A stretch of DNA of 64,000 nt, taken from contig CM026398.1 of NCBI GenBank assembly GCA_014843695.1, positions 48,945,579 to 49,009,578 on the forward strand. Reading direction: 5' to 3'. Origin of the DNA: Archivesica marissinica. Its lineage: Eukaryota; Mollusca; Bivalvia; Venerida; Vesicomyidae. Below the pieces are notes generated by a model. The model saw only the letters and a program-made list of their open reading frames with translations. It was not told the DNA's origin and ran no database searches. Of the stretch, positions 15,401-30,400 are shown in pieces (within the stretch, counting starts at the first letter, position 1; each line of letters begins with the position of its first letter). Made by a program: the position numbers and the translations under genes.

Positions 15401-18400
15401 TACCTGTACCATACACATACCAACATATGTCATTTATAACTCATTCTCAATAAACATTCGATATACCTGTACCATACACCTACCAACATATGTCATTTAT
15501 AACTCATTCTCAATAAACATTCGATATACCTGTACCGTACACATACCAACATATGTCATTTATAACTCATTCTCAATAAACATTCGATATACCTGTACCG
15601 TACACATACCAACATATGTCATTTATAACTCATTCTCAATAAACAATCGATATACCTGTACCATACACATACCAACATATGTCATTTATAACTCATTCTC
15701 AATAAACATTCGATATACCTGTACCATACACCTACCAACATATGTCATTTATAACTCATTCTCAATAAACATTCGATATACCTGTACCGTACACATACCA
15801 ACATATGTCATTTATAACTCATTCTCAATAAACATTCGATATACCTGTACCGTACACATACCAACATATGTCATTTATAACTCATTCTCAATAAACATTC
15901 GATATACCTGTACTGTACACATACCAACATATGTCATTTATAACTCATTCTCAATAAACAATCGATATACCTGTACCATACACATACCAACATATGTCAT
16001 TTATAGCTCATTCTCAATAAACAATCGATATACCTGTACCATACACATACCAACATATGTCATTTATAGCTCATTCTCAATAAACAATCGATATACCTGT
16101 ACCATACACATACCAACATATGCCATTTATAACTAATTCTCAATAAACATTCGATATACCTGTACCATACACATACCAACATATGTCATTTATAACTAAT
16201 TCTCAATAAACATTCGATATACCTGTACCGTACACATACCAACATATGCCATTTATAACTAATTCTCAATAAACAGTCGATATACCTGTACCGTACACAT
16301 ACCAACATATGTCATTTATAATTAATTCTCAATTAACAGTCGATATACCTGTACCGTACACATACCAACATATGTCATTTATAACTCATTCTCAATAAAC
16401 ATTCGATATACCTGTACCGTACACATACCAACATATGCATTTATAACTCATTCTCAATAAACATTCGATATACCTGTACCATACACCTACCAACATATGT
16501 CATTTATAACTCATTCTCAATAAACATTCGATATACCTGTACCGTACACATACCAACATATGTCATTTATAACTCATTCTCAATAAACAATCGATATACC
16601 TGTACCGTACACATACCAACATATGTCATTTATAACTCATTCTCAATAAACATTCGATATACCTGTACCATACACATACCAACATATGTCATTTATAACT
16701 CATTCTCAATAAACAATCGATATACCTGTACCATACACATACCAACATATGTCATTTATAACTCATTCTCAATAAACAATCGATATACCTGTACCATACA
16801 CATACCAACATATGTCATTTATAGCTCATTCTCAATAAACAATCGATATACCTGTACCATACACATACCAACATATGTCATTTATAGCTCATTCTCAATA
16901 AACAATCGATATACCTGTACCATACACATACCAACATATGTCATTTATAGCTCATTCTCAATAAACAATCGATATACCTGTACCATACACATACCAACAT
17001 ATGTCATTTATAGCTCATTCTCAATAAACAATCGATATACCTGTACCATACACATACCAACATATGTCATTTATAGCTCATTCTCAATAAACAATCGATA
17101 TACCTGTACCATACACATACCAACATATGTCATTTATAGCTCATTCTCAATAAACAATCGATATACCTGTACCATACACATACCAACATATGCCATTTAT
17201 AACTAATTCTCAATAAACAGTCGATATACCTGTACCGTACACATACCAACATATGTCATTTATAATTAATTCTCAATTAACAGTCGATATACCTGTACCG
17301 TACACATACCAACATATGTCATTTATAACTCATTCTCAATAAACAATCGATATACCTGTACCATACACATACCAACATATGCCATTTATAACTAATTCTC
17401 AATAAACAGTCGATATACCTGTACCGTACACATACCAACATATGTCATTTATAACTCATTCTCAATAAACAATCGATATACCTGTACCATACACATACCA
17501 ACATATGCCATTTATAACTAATTCTCAATAAACATTCGATATACCTGTACCGTACACCTACCAACATATGTCATTTATCACTCGTTCTCAATAAACAATC
17601 GATATACCTGTACCGTACACATACCAACACATGCCATTTATAACTAATTCTCAATAAACATTCGATATACCTGTACCGTACACCTACCAACATATGTCAT
17701 TTATCACTCGTTCTCAATAAACAATCGATATACCTGTACCGTACACCTACCAACATATGTCATTTATCACTCGTTCTCAATAAACAATCGATATACCTGT
17801 ACCGTACACCTACCAACATATCTCATTTATCACTCGTTCTCAATAAACATTCGATATACCTGTACCATACACATACCAACACATGCCATTTATAACTAAT
17901 TCTCAATAAACATTTGATATACCTGTACCATACACATACCAACATATGTCATTTATCACTCGTTCTCAATAAACATTCGATATACCTGTACCATACACAT
18001 ACCAACACATGCCATTTATAACTAATTCTCAATAAACATTCGATATACCTGTACCATACACATACCAACACATGCCATTTATCACTCGTTCTCAATAAAC
18101 ATTTGATATACCTGTACCATACACATACCAACATATGTCATTTATCACTCGTTCTCAATAAACATTCGATATACCTGTACCATACACATACCAACATATG
18201 CCATTTATCACTCATTCTCAATAAACATTCGATATACCTGTACCATACACATACCAACACATGCCATTTATAACTCATTCTCAATAAACAGTCGATATAC
18301 CTGTACCGTACACATACCAACATATGTCATTTATAACTGATTCTCAATAAACATTCGATATACCTGTACCATACACATACCAACACATGCCATTTATAAC

Positions 18401-21400
18401 TAATTCTCAATAAACATTCGATATACCTGTACCATACACATACCAACATATGTCATTTATAACTAATTCTCAATAAACATTCGATATACCTGTACCATAC
18501 ACATACCAACATATGTCATTTATAACTAATGCTCAATAAACATTCGATATACCTGTACCATACACATACCAACACATGCCAGTTATCACTCGTTCTCAAT
18601 AAACAAGCATTATACCTGTACTGTACACAAGTTTATGGTCGAGGGCATAGAGTACCTTGCATTGAAATTTTCGAGCCTAACAGTTGCATTATGCACTCAA
18701 ATGAATTCCAGTCGCGAAGATTTGCGTCATCTGTAACTATTATGTCAAAATGTGCTGCACATATTATATACAATACTGTTTGCACATATACATGTGACCG
18801 TGCACATATACACATTACCATTAGCACATAAACACATGACCTACACATTGCCATTCGCACATATACACATGACCTACACATTGCCATTCGCACATATACA
18901 CATGACCATGCACATTGCCGTTCACACACATATATACATTTCTGTACATTTCTTCACCGCTTTTGATTCAGTCTTTGAATGTTAAAAATAATTTCAAAAA
19001 TATATCTGCAATGCATCTTGCGACAATAAACGCTACACGTGCATGGAACTTGGCCTCATATTTAATCCACATGTCTTTCTTTCATCAATAAAGCGTTGTA
19101 TTTATTTTCCTGTCAAATACATGTATACACAAGATAGCATGAACAAGATAAAGTTATACACAATTTTCTTACAGTGTATTTTATTTTCATTTGAAATATG
19201 AAGAACTGTATGCATTAGTTTATACTATCTAAGAACTAGCACAACCTTGATCGTTTGAAACTTGCATGATAACCATTAATAGTAGAGAATTTATGACGAG
19301 TTTTCATTTCATAGAAACTTTTAGAAAAACAAGTTTGGAAGAAGTATTATTAACCCATTCAACACCAAGTAACTGACATGGACTGGTGCATCATATTGTC
19401 AGACCAATAAATTAATAAGAAAATTACATTTGGACCAGTTCATTTATCAAAATGGGTAATTTTTGTCTAAAAATAGTATTATTACTGGCAAAAAGTGCAG
19501 ATCCTGATGAGACGGCTCGTCACGAGCCGGCTCATCTGGATCTACACTTTTTGTAAGCCTATTGAGAGGTCTGTGATGTTGAAAGGGTTAACCCATTTGA
19601 TTCTGGATACCGTTCAAACAGTATTTGCAAAGAACACATAATAGCCAGATCAGCCACCACGGAACGTTCTGTCTGATCAGGCTCTATGCTGTTTGCTGTT
19701 CAGATGATCTTGCTAAGACACTTGGCTATGTAGCAAACAACATAGATCCTGATCTGCATGCAGCGTCACACTGTGGCTGGTCTGGATCTATGTTGTTTGC
19801 AAAAACCATTAAATGTATCCAGAATGAAATGGGTTAAGCGAGCCACTGACTAGCTTAAAAATATTGATTTTATGCAAGTTTTAATAAAAGTTTAAATGAA
19901 ATGAAAACGAGACACAAATTGTCTTTATCACATGATCAACAGCCTTTTACAATTTTAAAAGATTTTCGCATGGTCTCATCAGATTCATTAACCTAACAAC
20001 ACACTCATGCGTGTATATACACTGTATTCTAGTTCTAAATAAAGATACCATTTTATTTCGATTTAATAATTATTCATGAAAAACTTAAAAAGTAAATAAA
20101 TGTTAGTCTTCAAATTGAGGACATGTGAATCACATCTACTGGAAAATCGCTTTCGGCCATGTTTTTTTGTTAGCACGCAGCGTGAACCACAGGTCACACG
20201 ATTCATTTTCTTAGATTACAAGTGTGTTACGGTATAATGAAATTCATGATGGCTATATCGATTCAGATAGAATCTGGTTCATGTGATAAAATAGTCTATG
20301 TACAGTATGAGAAGGCATAAAAACAATGTTAGAAAGTATAGTAATCTTGTATAGAAGATAAAGTCCTCTCTAAGTACTGTTTGTACACAATAACAATACA
20401 AGATTTAGTCACTCTACACCTCTTGTATAGAAGATAAAGTCCTCTTTAAGTACTGTTTGTACACAATAACAATACAAAATTTAGTCACTCTACACCTCTG
20501 TGCTTCATAGAATTTCGTTCCAAAAATGTTTGTACATTTATTTCCAGTTTTGTTATGAACGATTGCGAAGCAAGTTCTAACAACTTATATTAATCCCTCT
20601 CGTTGGCGCGGATGAAAGCGTATATGTAGTCATTCGTGTGGGAGGAAACCGGAGTACCCGGAGAAAACCCACCTGTCCGATCTGGTGACCACCGTACCAT
20701 CTCACATACTTAACGGTCCGAGGATCGAACCCGGGTTGCATTGAGGCTTTGCTGTATCATCAGCATAGATATTTATCAACTCTGCCGACACAAACTCTTA
20801 TCACAATCCTACGTTAGCATACTCTAATAGAAATAGGATTGTCTCCCTTACATCACTATTTCAATATAACATTCTAATATAAGAATAGTCTAGAAATATG
20901 TAATAGTAGAATGTGGATTTCTGTCACAAAATGGACAAGTTTTTATTATTTACCCTAAGCAATATTTATTTATTCAAACACACGCACTTATTTACATGAA
21001 AGTGAGTAACGCTTTCAGAAGAAAACTTTCATACAGTGGGTTCATCGCGAAAACTATTGTAAATATATTAGTCTCGCAATAAACCCTCGGTGATTTTTTT
21101 CGTTTCCTATTCACAGTTGCATGGAACATTGGTTTGCTTCTTAATTGGAACAAACATTCCACACACCCTGTATAAGAATAATTTTACACCTTCGTTTTAT
21201 TCGCTTCTATTCAGATATAGTAAAATAGAAAGATTTAATTACAGTTGACTGATTGAAATGAAGAATTAATTGAACAATAAATATGTTACAGACCACCGTC
21301 TCTACCTCCCAAACCAAAGAAGCGAAGGATCGGCAGAAATCCACAAATTGGTCAACCTAAGCTGTTTGGTGGGAATTTGGAAGAATATATTGAGGTATGT

Positions 21401-24400
21401 ATGTAATTGTTATTGACATTGCGGTCTGTGTTGCTGTGTGTCCCGAGACATTGTGGTCTGCGTTGCTGTGTGTCCCAAGACATTGTGGTCTGCGTTGCTT
21501 TGTGTCCCGAGACATTGTGGTCTGCGTTGCTTTGTGTCCTGAGACATTGTGATCTGTGTTGCTGTGTGTCCTGAGACATTGCGATCTGTGTTACTGTGTG
21601 TCCTGAGACATTGCGATCTGTGTTGCTGTGTGTCCTGAGACATTGTGATCTGCGTTGCTGTGTGTCCCGAGACATTGTGGTCTGCGTTGCTGTGTGTCCC
21701 GAGACATTGCGATCTGTGTTGCTGTGTGTCCTGAAACATTACAGTTCGTGTTACTGTGTGTCCTGAGACATTGCAGTTTGTGTTACTGTGTGTCCCGAGA
21801 CATTGTGGTCTGCATTGCTGTATGTCCTGAGACATTGTGGTCTGCGTTGCTGTGTGTCCTGAGACATTGAGATCTGTGTTGCTGTGTGTTCCGAGACATT
21901 GTGATCTGTGTTACTTTGTGTCCTGAGACATTGAGATCTGTGTTACTGTGTGTCCTGAAGTATTGAGATCTGTGTTACTGTGTGTCCTGAGACATTGAGA
22001 TCTGTGTTACTGTGTGTCCTGAGACATTAAGGTCTGTGTTGCTGTGTGTCCTGAGGCATTGAGGTCTGTGTTGCTGTGTGTCCTGAGGTATCGAGGTCTG
22101 TGTTACTGTGTGTCCTGAGACATTGAGAGCTGTGTGTCCTGAGGTATTGAGGTCTGTGTTACTGTGTGTCCTGAGACATTGAGATCTGTGTTACTGTGTG
22201 TCCTGAGGTATCGAGGTATGTGTTACTGTGTGTCCTGAGACATTGAGATATGTGTAGCTGTGTGTCCTGAGGTATCGAGGTCTGTGTTACTGTGTGTCCT
22301 GAGACATTGAGATCTGTGTTACTGTGTGTCCTGAGACATTGAGATCTGTGTTACTGTGTGTCCTGAGACATTGAGATCTGTGTTACTGTGTGTCCTGAGA
22401 CATTGAGATCTATGTTACTGTGTGTCCTGAGACATTGAGGTATGTGTTACTGTGTGTCCTGAGACATTGAGATCTGTGTTGCTGTGTGTCCTGAGACCTG
22501 TGTTACTGTGTGTCCTGAGACATTGAGATATGTGTTACTGTGTGTCCTGAGACATTGAGATCTATGTTGCTGTGTGTCCTGAGACATTGAGATCTGTGTT
22601 ACTGTGTGTCCTGAGAAATTGAGATATGTGTGTCCTGAGACATTGATATATGTGTTACTGTGTATCCTGAGACATTGAGATCTATGTTGCTGTGTGTCCT
22701 GAGACATTGTGATCTGTGTTACTGTGTGTCCTGAGACATTTAGATCTGTGTTACTGTGTGTCCTGAGACATTGAGATCTGTGTTACGGTGTGTCCTGAGA
22801 CATTGAGATATGTGTTGCTGTATGTCCTGAGACATTGAGATCTGTGTTACTGTGTGTCCTGAGACATTGAGATATGTGTTACTGTGTGTCCTGAGACATT
22901 GAGATCTGTGTTGCTGTGTGTCCTGAGACATTGAAATCTGTGTTGCTGTGTGTCCTGAGACATTGAGATCTGTGTTACTGTGTGTCCTGAGACATTGAGA
23001 TATGTGTTGCTGTGTGTCCTGAGACATTGAGGTCTGTGTTGCTGTGTGTCCTGAGGTATTGAGGTCTGTGTTGATGTGTGTCCTGAGGCATTGAGGTATG
23101 TGTTGCTGTGTGTCCTGAGGTATTGAGGTCTATGTTACTGTGTGTCCTGAGACATTGAGATCTGTGTTGCTGTGTGTCCTGAGACATTGAGATCTGTGTT
23201 ACTGTGTGTCCTGAGACATTAAGATCTGTGTTACTGTGTGTCCTGAGACATTGAGATCTGTGTTACTGTGTGTCCTGAGACATTGAGATCTGTGTTGCTG
23301 TATGTCCTGAGACATTGAGATCTGTGTTACTGTGTGTCCTGAGACATTGAGATATGTGTTACTGTGTGTCCTGAGACATTGAGATCTGTGTTGTTGCTGT
23401 GTGTCCTGAGACATTGAAATCTGTGTTGCTGTGTGTCCTGAGACATTGAGATCTGTGTTACTGTGTGTCCTGAGACATTGAGATATGTGTTACTGTGTGT
23501 CCTGAGACATTGAGATATGTGTTGATGTGTGTCCTGAGACATTGAGGTATGTGTTGCTGTGTGTCCTGAGGTGTTGAGGTCTGTGTTGATATGTGTCCTG
23601 AGGCATTGAGGTATGTGTTGCTATGTGTCCTGAGGTATTGAGGTCTGTGTTACTGTGTGTCCTGAGACATTGAGATCTGTGTTGCTGTGTGTCCTGAGAC
23701 CTGTGTTACTGTGTGTCCTGAGACATTGAGATCTGTGTTACTGTGTGTCCTGAGACATTGAGATATGTGTTACTACTGTGTGTCCTGAGACATTGAGATC
23801 TGTGTTACTGTGTGTCCTGAGACATTGTGATCTGTGTTGCTGTGTGTCCTGAGACATTGAGATCTGTGTTGCTGTGTGTCCTGAGACATTGAGATCTGTG
23901 TTGCTGTGTGTCCTGAGACATTGAGATCTGCGTTACTGTGTGTCCTGAGACATTGAGATCTGCGTTGCTGTGTGTCCTGAGACATTGAGATCTGTGTTGC
24001 TGTGTGTCCTGAGACATTGAGATCTGTGTTACTGTGTGTCCTGAGACATTGAGATATGTGTTACTGTGTGTCCTGAGACATTGAGATATGTGTTGATGTG
24101 TGTCCTGAGACATTGAGGTATGTGTTGCTGTGTGTCCTGAGGTGTTGAGGTCTGTGTTGATATGTGTCCTGAGGCATTGAGGTATGTGTTGCTATGTGTC
24201 CTGAGGTATTGAGGTCTGTGTTACTGTGTGTCCTGAGACATTGAGATCTGTGTTGCTGTGTGTCCTGAGACCTGTGTTACTGTGTGTCCTGAGACATTGA
24301 GATCTGTGTTACTGTGTGTCCTGAGACATTGAGATCTGTGTTACTACTGTGTGTCCTGAGACATTGAGATCTGTGTTGCTGTGTGTCCTGAGACATTGAG

Positions 24401-27400
24401 ATCTGTGTTGCTGTGTGTCCTGAGACATTGAGATCTGTGTTGCTGTGTGTCCTGAGACATTGAGATCTGTGTTACTGTGTGTCCTGAGACATTGAGATCT
24501 GTGTTGCTGTGTGTCCTGAGACATTGAGATCTGTGTTGCTGTGTGTCCTGAGACATTGAGATCTGTGTTGCTGTGTGAACCAAAGCATTGCATTTAGGAA
24601 TGAGTGTGACCTTCAATTAATCTCATTTGGAAGTCAAAAATGACAATGTTATTCTTTTTACCATGGATCGTAGGTAATGCAATATGTGGCTTTACTTTAT
24701 GATCCATGTATAAACTGACAATATTGTGATTTTGCATGATTTACCACGGATAGGTTGGACAGATTCTAATAGAGTTTTGGTTCCATACATTATATGTATA
24801 TTCCCGTGTAAATGTTTCTCATATTGTATCGCCTATCAGTACTTACTGCTAATCCATACCGTTTGTGCTACACTTCACACCAATAATAAAATCTAAAAGT
24901 AATTAAAAAACTTACATTGATACAGAAATATCATAATTATACCATAATGATACAGAAATATCATAATTATACCATAAAACTTACAGATACAGAAATATCA
25001 TAATTATACCATAATGATACAGAAATATCATAATTATACCATAATTATACAGAAATATCATAGTTATACCATAATTATACAGAAATGTCATAATTATACA
25101 GAAATATCATAATTATACCATAATGATACAGAAATATCATAATTATACCATAATTATACAGAAATATCATAATTATACAGAAATATCATAATTATACCAT
25201 AATTATACAGAAATATCATAATTATACCATAATGATACAGAAATATCATAATTATACCCGATTAACAAATGGAAGTTGAAAGCATTTATGATACAATTTC
25301 AGGCAACAGGTTTGGAGATCCCGACGGTAATCAAGAGTTGTATACGAGTGTTGAACCTATACGGCATGCACCATCAGGGAGTCTTCAGGATTCCAGGTTC
25401 ACAGGTCGAGATCAATGACCTCAAAAATGCATTCGAGAAAGGTAACCAGTTCCGTCTGCTGCTTAGCAACTGTGTGTAGAAAGTCGAGACTGACTCTAAG
25501 TCCACTTCATTGTTGCCAGTCAGTGCACCAGATCTGTACACGTAGCATCTAACCTGGGAATGACTATTAGTTTATACACATTTATTTTAGCTCGATTGCG
25601 AAACAAGTTATTTCAACTTATATTAATCACTCTCGAGACCTCTTTCCTGATCGCCACGAGGGAGAGAGAAGAGGCAACGTGGAATTTAAATGCCTTGCCT
25701 AAGGGCACAATCGTAACGGCTCCAGCGGGGCTCGAACTCCGGACCGTTCGCACCTGAAGCTATCACGACTTCCACATGACTGTTCATTTCTGCTTGTGGA
25801 TATGTATATACATGTACATGTATTTGCTGACCGAAATGTGAATGTTGTATGCAATCCATGTCAGACATGTCTACCTGTAAAAATGCAAATTAATTTACAT
25901 GCATAGACATAACCCAGATTTTGAACCTGCATCGCCATGGCAACATAGCCTAGTAATAATAATTCTGACTGCTCTATCGATCGAATGCCACAACCTCCAA
26001 AAAAATGTTTTGCAAAACTGATTCAAGTGCTTGTTGTAATTGTCAAAAGATACACCTACAAATCTCATCTTATAAGAAGCACAACTAAGATTATAATATA
26101 ATGGTATATTTAAAATGTAAACAGCCGCCTCCGTGGTCGAGTGGTTACGGTTGCCGACTTGTATACCACTGTAACCAATCATCACTGAAGATCACAGGTT
26201 CGAGCGCTGGTCAGGCTGTGTTTATTTATATGAAAAAGTTGGCAGTTTCTTACGGAGGCTGGTGCACCATGTACTGGTTAACCGCTGGAGCCTGCCCAGG
26301 AAATGTGTTTGGTAAAACAGCCCACCATCGAATAATAATAATATTTGTCTGTAATCTGTAGGTGATGACCCGTTAGCAGACGAGGAGGATGCGTGCGAGA
26401 AGATCAACTCGGCTGCGGGAGTACTCAAAATGTTCTTCCGCGAACTGAAACCACCGCTGTTTCCTCTGCCTCTGTTTGATGAACTTATAGCGTGCAGTAG
26501 TAAGTATTGATTTCAGACGTATATAGAAGGGGGTTATTGTCAATTCTCCTGTATTGCAGTGTTGGATGTAGATTACTTGTGGTATAAATGATGCATTGTG
26601 TATTGCAGTGTTGGATGTAGATTACTTGTGGTATAAATGATGCATTGTGTATTGCAGTGTTGGATGTAGATTACTTGTGGTATAATGATGCATTGTGTAT
26701 TGCAGTGTTGGATGTAGATTACTTGTGGTATAATGATGCATTGTGTATTGCAGTGTTGGATGTAGATTACTCAAGCTATAATGATGCATTGTGTATTGCA
26801 GTGTTGTATGTAGATTACTCAAGCTATAAATGATGCATTGTGTATTGCAGTGTTGGATGTAGATTACTCAAGCTATAAATGATGCATTGTGTATTGCAGT
26901 GTTGTATGTAGATTACTCAAGCTATAAATGATGCATTGTGTATTGCAGTGTTGGATGTAGAATACTCAAGCTATAAATGATGCAGTATGTATTGCAGTGT
27001 TGGATGTAGATTACTCAAGGTATAAATGATGCATTGTGTATTGCAGTGTTGGATGTAGATTACTTGTGGTATAAATGATGCATTGTGTATTGCAGTGTTG
27101 GATGTAGATTACTTGTGGTATAAATGATGCATTGTGTATTGCAGTGTTGGATGTAGATTACTTGTGTATAAATGATGCATTGTGTATTGCAGTGTTGGAT
27201 GTAGATTACTGGTATAAATGATGCATTGTGTATTGCAGTGTTGGATGTAGATTACTTGTGGTATAAATGATGCATTGTGTATTGCAGTGTTGGATGTAGA
27301 TTACTTGTGGTATAAATGATGCATTGTGTATTGCAGTGTTGGATGTAGATTACTTGTGGTATAAATGATGCATTGTGTATTGCAGTGTTGGATGTAGATT

Positions 27401-30400
27401 ACTTGTGGTATAAATGATGCATTGTGTATTGCAGTGTTGGATGTAGATTACTTGTGGTATAAATGATGCATTGTGTATTGCAGTGTTGGATGTAGATTAC
27501 TTGTGGTATAAATGATGCATTGTGTATTGCAGTGTTGGATGTAGATTACTTGTGGTATAAATGATGCATTGTGTATTGCAGTGTTGGATGTAGATTACTT
27601 GTAGTATAAATGATGTATTGTGTATTGCAGTGTTGGATGTAGATTACTTGTTGTATAAATGATGCATTGTGTATTGCAGTGTTGGATGAACAAGCAAAGA
27701 TAGATAAGATTAAAGAACTGTTGGCATCGCTTACACGCCAGATTATCACCGTGATGAGATATCTATTTGCATTCCTTAATCAGTAAGTGACACCATGTTC
27801 TCTTCATACACAGTCAAACCTATGTTAGTGGTATCCCAGGGATCATTCTAGAGGGCGATGTGGGCGAAATAGTTGCCCTAGGGACCCTGACTTCGCCAGT
27901 GCTCCCTAAAAAAAAAAAATTTAAAAAAAAAATGGGTTTTTACGATTTCCAAACAAATTTGTGTCTAGTAAGATACACTGGCCCATTATAAAGCACTCCT
28001 TCTATTCAAATGTTGTATTTAATGGTTGTACTGTGCATTTTAACCCTATTTTGCAGAAGTATATTAAAGAACACCATTTAAAGAAGCGATTACGCGCTTT
28101 CTCACTTCTCCCAAACATTCTGACCTAGAATGAACCCTGGTAACCTCTGTATTAAGCAGCCAGGTTCCCAATATGTTGGTTTATTATACATTTGACCTCT
28201 ATTAAGCAGCAAACCTTGCTAAGCAGCCACTTTCTGTGATCCTATTGGCTGATTAAGACAGGTTTGACTGTATTCCTGTTCAAAGTAACTATTACATTTT
28301 CCGTCCTCTTCTTGCTCTGGTTGTCATTAAGGAAATCCATCAGTTTTAACAATTTTAATGTCCTTGTTGAAAAACATTAATCTTATTTGGACTCGGATAG
28401 TCTTTCTCTTTCGGCGCTATTTCTCCGTAACAAGTCAAAAGAGCAATGAAATTAATGTGCGTACATCACTTTTATCATGTTTTATCAATTTTCTGGTACA
28501 ACAATATGGAACACTCGCATTTATTGCAAATTTTTTTAACAATAAAATATTAAACGTATTTGTAACGATGATCGATAATAAGCTTAAAACAAAAACACTA
28601 GAAATGACTCTAGGAATTATTTGTGACGCAGAGTTTAAAGTATGATCAAAACTTGGAGTGTTTGTGTGTTTTTAATGTTTATTTACCATCGCTACCATTA
28701 TCCACATATGAGCAACGCCTCCTGAAGAGATTAGCCATGTTAGATTTTGTAGGATAGTACATTGCAGAGTCTCCTCTGGTTCTTTTACGTGCACGGTGTA
28801 AAGCACCGACATGAGACCTTGGTTGAAATTCCCATCTGAAAGACTGTTAAAATTATTAGCATTAGATGGGGTATCAAATCTGCGAACTTTGGCATGCCGT
28901 TACATTTTCTGCTATCTGCTCTGATCAATTAAACTGAACATTTTCATCACTTTAGATGGAAGAATAGTACATTTACAATGATTTGGTTTCAGTTTATCCG
29001 AATATTCCGATGAAAATATGATGGACCCATACAATCTTGCCATATGTTTTGGCCCCACATTGATCCCTATTCCGCCAGACAGGGACCAAGTCACGTTCCA
29101 GACCAATGTTAATGAAGTGATCAAAACTATCATACGTAATCAGGACGAGATATTTCCCAACAGCCACCCCGGAGAACAGTACGAGAAATGTATCGTTGAT
29201 ATGGGGTAAGTTGAATGTCTAGACTACGTACGATATGTAACTGAGACAATGTATTGCCTAGGAATTGGTGGAGAGATGTTGATATGTAGTAAGTTGAATG
29301 TCTAGACTACGTACGATATGTAACCGAGACAATGTATTGCCTAGGAATTGGTGGAGAGATGTTGATATGGGGTAAGTTGAATGTCTAGACTACGATACGT
29401 AACCGAGACAATGTATTGCCTAGGAATGGTGGAGAGATGTTGATATGGGGTAAGTTGAATGTCTAGACTACGATACGTAACCGAGACAATGTATTCCCTA
29501 GGAATGGTGGAGAGATGTTGATATGGGGTAAGTTGAATGTCTAGACTATGTACGATATGTAACCGTGACAATGTATTGCCTAGGAATTGGTGGAGAGATG
29601 TTGATATGGGGTAAGTTGAATGTCTAGACTACGATACGTAACCGAGACAATGTATTCCCTAGGAGTGGTGGAGAGATGTTGATATGGGGTAAGTTGAATG
29701 TCTAGACTATGTACGATATGTAACCGTGACAATGTATTGCCTAGGAATTGGTGGAGAGATGTTGATATGGGGTAAGTTGAATGTCTAGACTACGTACGAT
29801 ACGTAACAGTGACAATGTATTCCCTAGGAATTGGTGGAGAGATGTTGATATGGGGTAAGTTGAATGTCTAGACTACGTACGATATGTAACCGTGACAAGG
29901 TATTCCCTAGGAATGGTGGAGAGATGTTGATATGGGGTAAGTTGAATGTCTAGACTACGTACGATATGTAACCGTGACAATGTATTCCCTAGGAATTGGT
30001 GGAGAGATGTTGATATGGGGTAAGTTGAATGTCTAGACTACGATACGTAACCGAGACAATGTATTGCCTAGGAATGGTGGAGAGATGTTGATATGGGGTA
30101 AGTTGAATGTCTAGACTATGATACGTAACCGAGACAATGTATTGCCTAGGAATGGTGGAGAGATGTTGATATGGGGTAAGTTGAATGTCTAGACTACGAT
30201 ACGTAACCGAGACAATGTATTCCCTAGGAATGGTGGAGAGATGTTGATATGGGGTAAGTTGAATGTCTAGACTATGTACGATATGTAACCGTGACAATGT
30301 ATTGGCTAGGAATGGTGGAGAGATGTTGATATGGGGTAAGTTGAATGTCTAGACTACGATATGTAGCCGAGACAATGTATTGCCTAGGAATTGGTGGAGA

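Noticed and set aside
12077..16136. 399- and 357-codon ORFs with a 21-residue period
   Set aside because: They read through 63-bp intronic minisatellite and show no domain or homology. The opposite strand is open in places too.
28358..28645. 95-codon ORF in intron 10
   Set aside because: A/T-rich, no recognisable domain, sits between two intronic repeats.
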